Source of the DNA: Symsagittifera roscoffensis
Lineage: Eukaryota; Xenacoelomorpha; Acoela; Convolutidae
Assembly (NCBI RefSeq): GCF_963678635.1
Contig: NC_087063.1
Location: 10,574,386-10,638,385 of the forward strand
Length of the DNA stretch: 64,000 nt
Direction: 5' to 3'
Below, in pieces: positions 48,259-58,350 of this stretch. The position numbers and the translations under genes are program-made. Below the pieces are notes generated by a model that was given only the letters and a program-made list of their open reading frames with translations, searched no databases and was not told the origin of the DNA. The stretch's first letter is position 1, and each line of letters opens with the position of its first letter.

Positions 48259-51200
48259 TTATATTTTGCGGATGAAATTGAAGTAGTCTTCAAAACTGAC
48301 TTTGCCATCTCCGTCTAAATCTGCCATCCTGATCATCTCAGCTGCATCTGAGTCATTCACTCTCTCTCCCAGAGACAGAAGAAGTGCCTTCGATTGAATG
48401 TAATTTTGAATTAATATAAAAAAAATATAAATAGCTTAAATGTCAATTTTAAAAAAAATTCGTTTTTTGAAAACCTTTGCTATTCTAAGAAAATTAAAAT
48501 AGGCCATAATTCATTTTTTTTCTTCAAAAAATTCTTTTGTTTTGAAAATTTTTAACCAGTTTTCACGCAAGGTAACAAACATCAATGTTCCACCACTTAC
48601 TTTGAGATCTTCTGCTTCAATATAATGACTGTGATTTCGGTCGAAGTTATCGAATGCGATCTAAAAATAGAGACTTCAGCTTATTTGTTTCTACCAACAA
48701 AATAACAAGCGCATCATTTTTTCAAATTATTTTGACTCTGTTTAACATTATATTTTGAATTTGGTTTGAAATAAAGGCCCTGATATTTTTGTCGTCGAGT
48801 CGGTCATCAATCATTTTGAACGAAGCTTAAAGTCAAAAATTACTGGATTTCTGAGCGGGTTTGGATCGGGCTGTTAGAAATTCTTCACTCGTCAGATATT
48901 CTTGTCCGACCCAATTGCAGACGATGTTTCCCTTGGTCCTTTGCAAACTATTCGTAAAAAACGCTAATTTGTTTTCTTTTTCAATATTATAAAAACGGAC
49001 GTAGAAGTAAAAAAAAAAGCTTAAGTCCGGTCAGCCCAAAATTAATTTCATTAAGACTAGCAATGAATGAGGGCAGTTTAAGGGAGTAAAAGGCAAGGGA
49101 TCAAGTTTCTGAAGAAGCAAGTGTAGAAATACTCCCGACTCGATCTGTTTTGCTTCAAACCCAGTTCGAAACTCGGTAATTTTTGACTTCATCTTTTGAG
49201 AGAAAATTTTGATGGCAAGAAAAAAAATGGTCGCCCTGGAAGGGCCTTTATTTCATTTCAAAATCAAAACCTAATGTTGACATGAGGCGAAAAAATTAAA
49301 CAAAACTGGCGCACTAGAAACCAATTATTTTTATGCATGTTTTCGACCAAAAAGGAAACTTTAAATTTGACAATCAAAATGCTATAAAGTCACAAACGAC
49401 CATATTAAACGCATTTGAATTTACCTAGAAAATTTTTTGAGTGACTCCTGAAAACTCTCCTTAAAAATTATATTTTTCCTCTGACGTAAAGCTTATCATA
49501 CAGTTTTGGGAGTGAAAACTATATCATAAACATATATCCATAGATACCATTTATAAAATTGTGTGACCAGCGCTTTTCTTGCAGTCTTACAGTTTAATAC
49601 CAGCCTATTTAACACCGTACGTTTTAATACCTTGTCATTTCACTACTAAACCATTTAAATCCAAAACAAACAAACTCCTATTTTGATAAATTACCACCAA
49701 TTAAAATGCTGTATGAATTCCCTATCTTTAACCCAATCCTAACCAAAACTAACCCTGCATTTAACGCACGCATCAAATCAAAAAATTTGTTTTAACTCTG
49801 CTATACATGTTGAAATGAGGCTCCTTCAGTTACCTAGGAAAAAGATAAACAAAACTGATGCACTAGAAGTAAATTGTTTTTATGCTCGTTTTCTACCAAA
49901 AAAACCTTAATTTTGACAATCAAAATGCTATAAAGTCACAAAAGCCCATATTAAAAGCATTTAAATTTACCTAGAAACATTTTTGAATGACTTCTGAAAA
50001 CTCTCTTTAAAAATTTTATTTTTCCTCTGACGTAAAGCTTATCATACAGTTTTGGAAGTGAAAACTATATAATAAACATATATCCAAAGACACCAACTAT
50101 GAAACTGTGTGACCAGCGCTTTTCTTGCAGTCTTACAGTTTAGAACCAGCCTATTTAACACCGTACGTTTTAATACCTTGTGCTTTTACTAGTAAACCAT
50201 TTAATTCCAAAACAATTAAACTCCTATTTTTATAAGTTAACATCAATTAAAATACTGTATGAACTCCATATCTGTAACCCAATCACAACCAAATTAGACC
50301 CTGCATTTAACCAAGTTTAAATCTGTTATACATCCTGAAATGAGGCTCCCCCAGTTACCTAGAAAAGTTATCAACAAGTTCGTATTTTTTCAATTAGATG
50401 TTTCCTTAACCAATTACGATTACTAAAAAACCTGCATGTGCTAATTCATACAAATTTCACATAAAATTTCTCACAAATTTAAAATTCTGACTGTCATTTT
50501 ATGCTGTACTCAAGTGATAAACATACACAAACAATAAAAAACAGAATGAAATTGAGTATTTTTTCAAATTCACAGTTTCATATAAAAACAAGTCAATTCT
50601 TATAGCGTCTGGCCAAGAATTTTATTTAAGCAAAAAAAGTAATTTTATCAAAACCTGGATTTGCTCAATTTACCAAACACATAAAAATCAAGTATCTGCC
50701 AATACGGAAAATAATGAATTGATCGAGACGATTGGAGAGCATAACCTTGACGTGTCAGCGGGAATTAAAAGATCTTAGCGAGAGATTTATACCAACTGTT
50801 CCAGTTGTCAGTGCGGTTTTGCCAGTAATAACTGATTTGGTCACTCAGTTTACCCTCCCAATTATAAATAAACTGACTTCAACAGCTGCACGCACACGTA
50901 AGCATCCAGATATAAATACGAATTGCATTTATATATACGTTGCGCAAAATTTCGAGTTCCTATTAATTTTTTGAACTTTTATCCAGTACGACAGTGGATC
51001 AATTGTTCGAGAGTGGATAATTTTGTGTGGTGACTCCGAAATCTGAGTGGCCTGGAAAAATTATATGTCTACTTAGCCGATGGAACTTTTTATATTACTC
51101 CAAAAAATTTTTATCAGCCATATTCAATTGATGCTAGTGTAGCTGGTATTGCCCCAGCTTCCTAATACGCCCTACTTTCAAAAAAAAACGAAAAATCTTT

Positions 51201-53917
51201 CTTCTGAACTTTTTCTTGATTTCGAGAATGCTGCTCGTCAGTCTTTCCAAAAAAACTACTAAAGCGCTTTCATCTGTTTTTTTTCCATCTCTCACTGAGT
51301 TACTTGTAAAAATTATCTAATTGAATCTGAAATTGACCTACGACACGAATCACAACTAGCGCTGCGTTTCCTTGCATTTCAAAAAGAATGAAAAATTTGT
51401 CAAGCTCTATGATATGACTGTTCAGGAAATCAGAATGTATGCGCAAAAACCCCAAAAAAAATGAAGAAGTTCATGAGTTGTGTCTGTACTTCGGCTCCAA
51501 CTGTACAAAAAGAATGGTGCCAAACTGTGAAATTTTTTCCCACTTTTCCTTTGGATTGAGCGAGATGCGCCGTAAGTGGGATTGCAAAAACAACAAACGT
51601 TGTCGAAAGATGCCATTTTGACAATATCAGCGGAGCCCACTCAAAATATGTGAGAAGTTGTGGGCAACTTGCAAAAAGACGACAACTTACAAAAACTTGA
51701 CCTTTTCGATGCATTGAATGGCCATTGTTTCAAAAAAAGTACCGTGTATTAAATGAAAAAGTAATAGTTGTTCGTATTTTGGTTTATTCAATCGTATCAT
51801 TTAAATTCAATTTTCAATACAACTGAAACTTTTGTCAACTTTTTTTCGAAACAACGTTACCTTGCAGACTCACGGAAAACGTAACTAAACGCAAGAATTT
51901 GACTCGTGCACTAGCAATTCAATTCCAGGACAGTCTGCCTTGGATTCGGGACGCTAGGTGGGACTAGGGGCTGGCACACGTTTTTGCTTTGCGTTTATGT
52001 GTCAACAATTGAAAAAGCTATAATAAGCAATCGTGTTATAAGTTCAATTTTGAGAATGATTCAAAAATTGAATTATTTTTAGCCTTTTAGCTTCTGATAA
52101 CTTTTTAAAAATTTCTGTGCCAGCTTCGAAAGTCTGGAAAATCCGGTTTATTTAAATGCAGGCCCTCGAAGTTTGTTGAAAATCTGCTCATTTTTTGGTT
52201 CGAGTCGTTTTAACAATCCAATTTCTTGACAAGGTCATTTCTATTCAAAACCTATGTGAGTTAAGTAGCGCGAAATTCTCTGGCAGTAAATGGCTGAGAG
52301 TTTACTGCTTCATCTTTGATGTTTACCGAAGTCCCCTTTGAAGTAAGTTCTCTTTTCATTTTGGATCAAAAGGGTGTTAGTTTATATTAAAAAAATGAAT
52401 TTAGTGGTTTTAAGTTGCTACGGCAACAAAAAAATTGTATGATGGTAAGTTGCTTAGAAATAAAAAGCTAGGAACCTTTTTCTTGTATGGACGTCAACCC
52501 GGTTACGATAATATAATTATATTACTACTTAACTGTGCTCCGGGGCAGATTTAGGAGGGGGCGGATGCCCCCCTCGTCAGGGATTGTACTCCTAGCCGAC
52601 ACAAAAGATCCTCCATTTGTACTATTTTGAGATATCCATTTTTTTCAGACGGCCCCTTAAATTTTTTAAAGGCGCCTTAGGCGCCTAAATTTAATAGTTT
52701 TCAGCGAAAGCGCTCGCCAAAAACGCGATTTTTCTATCAAACTTTTCCAAAAATTGCCTAAAAAGTTTTTTTTTGGCCTGTGTTTTCAAAATTTTGGTCA
52801 AAATAGATTCTGTTTAGCGCTTTGGGAGAGCTCGGAAAACGAATTTATTCTACGTTACAAAAAGGTAGACAAAAATTTTTAATTTTGTTTTGAAAATCCG
52901 CCCCTCCCCCTCGAGAAAATCCTAGATTCTGACTATACTAACTCTGAGGTCCTCCTCCTCCGAGGAGTCTGAGGCTCTGCTGGCGAGTAGGCGGATGAAC
53001 TCCTGGAAGTCAATATCCCCACTGTTGTCTGTGTCTACTTCCTCCATCACTTCACGCACCTGCTCGTCTCTCAATTTCTGGAAACATTATTAATCAAGTT
53101 CAAGCATTTTCTAAGCCAATAAGAATATAATCCAGGAAGTTCAGACAAAAATTACAGTAAAAGTTTTTCACGAAAAGATTTAAACTCCTCAATTGCAAGC
53201 ATAAACTTGCGATTCCCAAAAGGTGATTTTTTGTCAATTTTTAATTGTTATGCCCAGAATCTAAATTTTTCTCGAGGAGGGGTTTGGGGTAGAGAATTTT
53301 CAAAAAATATCGAAAACTTGGTTAGCCTTTTCTTGGCATTTTTTTGTAAAATTTTGACCAAAAATTTGCTTTTTTCGGCGCGCGCTCGTTTCTCAAATTT
53401 GGTATATCTGGGCGCCAAAGTTTTTGGGTCGGTCAGTAAAAAAAGATTTCCTAAAATAGTACCAAAGGGGGACCCTTTGTGTACGCAGGGGTTCAAATCC
53501 GCCCCTAAATCCGCTTCTGCTTATGCTTATGAATAGAAATTGACAAACTACTGAGAATTTCATGTCATGTATGAAAACAGTATTTTTTGTTTCCGAACTT
53601 TCCGAATTAAAAAAAAAACTTCTTGGTTTTTGGCGACATTTTTTTAAAAAGGCTTTTGTTTTTTCATTTTGCGGACTTGTGAAAAGATTATATCAACTCG
53701 AAAGTTCATCTTTTTATCTTACCATTCCGACTAAAGACAAGCACAGCTTGAGTTCACTTAAGTCAATGGTCCCATTCGAATCTTTGTCGACAGAAGTGAA
53801 GGTCTCGTACAACTCCGAAATCTCCTCCTTCGTGAAATAATCCCCTCCGTCGATATTTTTTACGCACTGCTCCAAATTAAAATCTTGTTTAATCTCATCA
53901 CTCGAAAATTTACTCAT
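48259..53917 (-). CDS. Calmodulin-like EF-hand protein, four exons
   Basis: Exons on the minus strand: 53723-53917, 52943-53077, 48601-48660, 48259-48387 (195+135+60+129 = 519 nt; 172 residues plus TAA). All introns are GT-AG and phase 0 (donors GTAAGA, GTTAGT, GTAAGT; acceptors TTTCCAG, TTTTTAG, ATCGAAG). One EF hand lies in each exon: DKDSNGTIDLSEL, DTDNSGDIDFQEF, DRNHSHYIEAEDL and DLDGDGKVSFEDY. The loops in exons 1, 2 and 4 have the acidic 1, 3, 5, 12 pattern expected to bind Ca2+. The exon 3 loop has Asn, His and His at coordinating positions and probably binds weakly or not at all. Calmodulin and troponin C have the same four-hand plan; the N-terminal 25 residues and the short exon 3 differ from calmodulin, so this is a relative, not calmodulin itself. 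Its intron 2 (exon 2 to exon 3) is 4.3 kb and carries repeats. Confidence 0.82.
49272..50365. repeat. Tandem duplication, 547-bp unit, inside the EF-hand gene intron
   Basis: Two adjacent copies share long words such as ACAATCAAAATGCTATAAAG, CTCTGACGTAAAGCTTATCA, GTGTGACCAGCGCTTTTC and AACACCGTACGTTTTAATAC at a constant spacing of about 547 bp, with several per cent divergence. Non-coding. Confidence 0.8.
50366..52539. other. Remainder of the large EF-hand intron
   Basis: A plus-strand frame at 50732-50974 (80 residues; start MESITLTCQRELKDL) and overlapping two-strand frames at 51422-51714 have no recognised domain. No other gene is supported. Confidence 0.4.
52540..52931. mobile_element. 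hAT-like non-autonomous element, copy 2, next to an EF-hand splice donor
   Basis: It has the CCGGGGCAGATTTAGG end on the left and TCCTAGATTCTG on the right, with interior GGCGCCTTAGGCGCC and CTCGAGAAAAT. Flanking 8-mers ACTGTGCT (52532-52539) and ACTATACT (52932-52939) match at six of eight positions. It is inverted relative to copy 1. Its right end is 10 bp from the GT donor of EF-hand exon 2, so the target duplication abuts the splice site. Confidence 0.7.
53255..53519. mobile_element. hAT-like non-autonomous element, copy 3
   Basis: Starts CAGAATCTAAATTTTTCTCGAG, ends CCGCCCCTAAATCCGCTTCTG (both stated as end words; the interior shares GGGCGCCAAAG and GTACCAAAGGGGGACCC with copy 1). Flanks GTTATGCC and CTTATGCT share TTATGC, an eroded 8-bp duplication. 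It lies in the first intron of the EF-hand gene. Confidence 0.65.
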
Positions 53918-56399
53918 TGTTACACTGGCTGCGGCAGAATCAAATAATCAACTTCTGAAAGTTATTAAAAATTTTATGAGATCGAGTTCGCTTTGATGAC
54001 TAATAAACAAGCGCTTTGAAAATAAATATATATTTTTCAAAGTCATATACAAAAACAGCAGCCAAAACATTGTTGAAAAAATACAGAAGCCGAAAACTTG
54101 CATAAAATATTTTACAAAAAGATTGAACCATCAATATATAATGAAAAAAATGTTCCATGCGCCTAAAATTTACTCTTTCTTTTCGCAGGAGCCCTTTGAT
54201 GCGATCGTTCAGAGGGATCCCCTAAACATTTGGGCTGCACTAAAAAGATCTCCCGAAGTCACCCTGGCTCAAAGCAACCTAAAAATTTCCTACATTTTCT
54301 GTTATTCGGGATTCTTGAAAACCAATTATTATGAGTAGTTGATTTTTCCGAACAGTGAAAATGGGGAAAAACGTTGTATTCGGGTGCGTTTTTTTTGTTC
54401 TTTTTTTTTGCTCAAAATCTTGTACCACAAATAATCAATAGAGTGGGTCGAGTGATGTGTCATACTAAAGCCCTTATAGTCATATTGTGAGCAGATAGAG
54501 CAGTTTTTCAAAAAAATGTCCCAGTATCGAGAAATACTGGTTTGAACTTTTCGAGTTAAAGCCTAAATTCAAGCGAGTACAGCGCCCGGGTAACGTTTGT
54601 TATATAGTAAGTGGCCATGTAAGCTCAAAAACTTGACATTACTAAGAAATTAAAATTATAATATAAAACAATTTGGAAGTTCTGTTAGCGCTTGTGTGGC
54701 CATTAAAAGTATCTTCAAATAAATTTGAAAATTTTTTGCGCAAAAAAATGAGTTTTATTTAATTTTTCGATTTAAATTTTTTGAAGAACTATTGCGAGTT
54801 TTGCCTAAATCACTAACTTTCCTAAATCACGCATCTACGAGTCATTAATGTATGTTGCACCTACTTTTATTTATAAAGGAGCCATAGATTTGACATTTGA
54901 GCCCCGGATGGATAAATGAATGATAAATGCGCAAAAATTTTTGTGCCAAAGAAAGCCCTGCTGTTTGTTTCGTTCTTCTTTTTTCAACAGAGTATTTTAT
55001 TACAGAATCCAGTTGCAGCAATATTACCCAATATGATCACAATAAGAAATTTACTTCATTTTTTCCGAAAAAAAGTGACAAAAATTGAAATAATGAGAAA
55101 TTTACCAAAATTTTGTGTTTGAAATACTTTACAGAGCAAACGACCAATTTTATTTCTTGCTGAAGCTGGGAAGAAGTTCAGCTGTTTTTGTCATAACAGT
55201 TCACTAAGTTTGAAGTGGAAAATGTGCTCCAGATATAGAGCGTTTTTGTATTGGAAGCCAGGTACTCAACGCTAACTTTGATGGCACCGAAAGTGGCTTA
55301 ATTTTGAAGTTCTTTTATCACAATTTAGGTTCCAAAAATTTTTCTTTGACAGTCATGCTTTTTTCAGTCAACAGATAAACCAATCAAAAGAGTAAAATGT
55401 AAGGGTCACTAGCCGTCGCTTTACATCTGCTTCGAGTAGGTTAAGACATCATAAAAATTATCAAGGCTTATTGTTGAAACACAGGGAACTGAAAAAGATT
55501 TTCCAAAAAATACTTTTTTAAATGATTTGTTCGTAAGCTGATTTTGATTTCAGTGGTTTGAAACTTCAGTTCTACTTGCAGAGTGTTTGGCTTTTATCGT
55601 TTATAATTAAAAAAAAAGAAAACATAGAGGTTAAACATAACTGTCTCCAAAGCTTTATTTATTTTTGCACAATGTTTTAAATTTAAGTTAAAACATACTC
55701 TCAGCTTCTTTTGAAAACTTGGAACATTTTGTTCCAATTTTCAAAGAAAATGACGGAATATTTGTGCTTGGTTGGTTTTTTCTGCAGACAAGTTTCGACT
55801 GTTTTGGACTGATTTTGTATATAATAAAAAAAAATTGATTCTCTAAGCTCGAAAATTAAAAAGTATTTGTTATCTTTTATCTTTTATCGTTAGTTTGAAC
55901 GTTCAAAAATGAAGTGAGCTCAATTCAGTTTGGAACGGTTTCTGAATCGGGTTTTTTGAGCCGATGGAGCGCTAATATGAAAAAATAATCCCAAATAGGC
56001 CAAGTTAGCAATTTTCAAACTCCGAAAATGATGCAATCTTCTAGGATCCTAAATTGATGCACACAATAAGCTTGCAGATGCAAAAATAACATTCGTATTT
56101 CAAATTGAGATTTTTTTATTCCGCCGAAAAATCAATTTCTAACTGAAACTGTTTTGCTTTTATCTCATTGGCTAAAATTGACTAATTAAGTTTCAGCGCT
56201 GTTACAACGCAAATGTAAGCGAGAGTATAAATGCATATATATATAAACCAAACACAAGGTTGAATATGATTGGATCAAAATGGAACAAACATAAGTACAG
56301 TTGGCCGAGAGGCCTAGGGACAAGTATCTCACGCCGGTCTCTCTTGTCCCTAGGGTTTTCATCTCTCACTCCATTTTGGAAAATTTTACGAAAAAACCA
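53918..56399. other. Intergenic DNA upstream of the EF-hand gene
   Basis: Mostly AT-rich without structure. One exon-like stretch on the plus strand at 54190-54285 is clearly less AT-rich than its flanks. It starts right after TTCTTTTCGCAG and reads EPFDAIVQRDPLNIW and onward without a stop for 50 codons. It could be a lone exon of a plus-strand gene or a transposon fragment; nothing else supports it. Frames at 54916-55122 and elsewhere look like chance. Confidence 0.3.
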
Positions 56400-56700
56400 C
56401 TTGGCCGAAAATACGAAAATATCAGCTACCAGTTGGCCGAAAGTGAGCGTTTGGCCGCAAAGTGTCTAATTGGCCGAAAGTGGGCGTTTGGCCAAAAAGT
56501 GTCTAATTGGCCGAAAGTGTGCATTTGGCCGAAAAGTGTCTAATTGGACGAAAGCTGTTAAATTGTTCAGCTGGCCGAAAATCGACAGATTGTGCGGTTT
56601 AGCAGAAAGTCGTCGGAGCACCGAATTGGCCGAAACTGTTCACACAGTTTACTTGACGAAAGTGGGCGATTGGCCAAAAGAGCCGACAGACGATATAGCA
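56400..56700. repeat. TTGGCCGAAA minisatellite
   Basis: About a dozen copies of TTGGCCGAAA or TTGGCCAAAA occur here. The regular part (56430-56560) has two alternating spacers, AGTGNGCNT and AGTGTCTAA, making a unit of about 38-40 bp. The overlapping plus-strand frames simply read this repeat (words LAESERLA, IGRKWAF). Confidence 0.8.
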
Positions 56701-56776
56701 GACAGGCGAAAGAGCAGACTGGCGGAAGAGAGGCCTATTCAGGTGTCCTGATTGTTGACTTTCGGGCAAAGTGGAG

Positions 56777-57050
56777 CTGTGTTTTTCTCGACACCCGAAG
56801 TTTTGGATTTTTTCGCCAATCTCCAATTAAAAACTGTAAGAAGTTTCCAATACTTTTAAAACTTTCCATTTATAGTATAAATTTATATACGATGTACTAT
56901 ATGGTAGAATTTTTTCCGCAAGGTAGCACCCGGCAATTTTTCTCAATACCCAAAACTTTTGGACAGTTCCGTTGAACTGAAATGTCTTACAGTCGGTAAA
57001 TAGTCAAACTGACTTGACATTTTTTCTCGATGCCAAAATTTTTTGGATAT
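56777..57050. repeat. Three copies of a TTTTTCTCGA..CCCAAAATTTTGGAT word
   Basis: Imperfect copies near 56784, 56938 and 57026, about 90-155 bp apart. Short non-coding repeat of unknown origin. Confidence 0.45.
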
Positions 57051-57252
57051 ATGTGAACGGAAAGTTAATCCGTGAAACTGGAACATAGACACGAATTACT
57101 GGACTAGTTTTTGGATTGGTTTATGACTCGAACCCGCTGATCAAAGTTTTCCGAGAAATTTTGTGAAAAAAGTAAAAAAAAAATTGCCACAAAATCCTCA
57201 AAACGTCCCCAGAATTCTGCGAAACTGTGCTGTAAGATGACACCAACCTTAT

Positions 57253-57561
57253 GTTAAGTGGTCTGGTAGCGGAATATCAGGCAAATTAAGTTGAGTTTTT
57301 TCATCCTCAGGTTTCTTGCGCGTGTGTTGTTGGAACTTAACCAATTTGCCTGATCCCCCACTTTTTTTGGTGAAACTGAAAGCGAGTTGGCTTCAAGTAA
57401 ATCAAAGCTGTTTCTGTCCGTTCAATTATTGACTTCGTTGCGTGACAGTAATGTTAAGTGGTCAGAAACGGTGATATTAAGTGAGTTAAGTTGAAATCTT
57501 TCATCCTCAGGTTTAATCCGTGTGTATTGTTCGAGTTCAACCGACCTACTTAATTTCCAAC
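57253..57561 (+). repeat. Two diverged repeats, possible LTR material of the BEL/Pao element
   Basis: TGTTAAGTGGTC, TTAAGTTGA and CATCCTCAGGTTT occur in order at 57253-57325 and again at 57453-57515. The second unit ends TTTCCAACA at 57561, so it has TGTT...AACA ends of the kind found on BEL/Pao LTRs. TTGGTACTTAAGCG follows a few bases later and could be a primer-binding site. The first unit may be a tandem duplicate. The downstream LTR is outside the window, so this cannot be proved here. Confidence 0.4.
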
Positions 57562-57611
57562 ACCATTGGTACTTAAGCGTAACGTAGCCGTCGCATAGGT
57601 CCCTTAGGTGT

Positions 57612-58256
57612 ATGGTATTCATTCTAGGAGCTAGTTCCTTGGATCACGCGCTCCGAAAACTTCCCGCTCTATCCCAGAAGCGCGTCAAAGATACTTGCTT
57701 TACAAAGCCAGGTTTAAGTTTGAACTTTAACGCTAGGGACTCTCAGAAAACAATACAGTACTACCTTCATCACTACTTGTCGCACCGTAACGACCTTGTA
57801 ATGTGGCACGACGCCATTATTAATTCGATAAGTAGGCACCGCAGAAACAATAACCGCAAGCTGAGTAGTGAGCAACTTGACAATTTGTTATTAAGGTATA
57901 GGACAAATATTTATGCGATCGTATACTGTAGACGGAACGGAACGGAAGATATAGAGGAGATTTTAGTTTCAACAGGTATTCTCGTTCTGAGCGTCGTAAA
58001 AGACTTTATCTCTAAGCGTAAGGCTAAGGACGAGGTACTAATTGAGAAAAACAAAGAGCTTCACCAGCCTCCTTCCCTTGAGTTAAAGACTCTCCTCCTT
58101 CTAAGGCGTTATAGCGCTAGTCGTAATATCCTTAAGACGCCTAGGAAGCAGAACCGCTTACCACTCAAAGCTCGAAAAGCTATAAAAAGCAGGCTTCGGG
58201 CAGAAGCTTTGAGACGTAAAGTTCCCCCATCTTTTAAACTAATGTTGATATATTGA
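57612..58256 (+). CDS. Unrecognised 214-residue protein at the 5' end of the BEL/Pao element
   Basis: Intact frame starting about 50 bp after the possible LTR. It begins with a hydrophobic strand and a GASS word (VFILGASSLDHALRKL), followed by a KPGLSL word and, near residue 63, MWHDAIINSI. Later come VYCRRNGTEDI and VLSVVKDFISKRKAKDE, then a basic C-terminus. Strand-GASS at the start and a later His-Asp pair recall SGNH-hydrolase-like folds, but catalytic block spacing was not established, so this is a weak suggestion. It is intact although the downstream Gag-Pol is riddled with breaks. It may be an accessory gene of the element or an unrelated gene. Confidence 0.45.
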   Translation: MVFILGASSLDHALRKLPALSQKRVKDTCFTKPGLSLNFNARDSQKTIQYYLHHYLSHRNDLVMWHDAIINSISRHRRNNNRKLSSEQLDNLLLRYRTNIYAIVYCRRNGTEDIEEILVSTGILVLSVVKDFISKRKAKDEVLIEKNKELHQPPSLELKTLLLLRRYSASRNILKTPRKQNRLPLKARKAIKSRLRAEALRRKVPPSFKLMLIY

Positions 58257-58350
58257 TGCAAATTTAATTATGTACCAAAACAGTATCTCATTTTTTAAAT
58301 TGTTTTCTCTTTAGTGAGCATCCGTAAAATATTGTCATTTTGTGAAAAAC

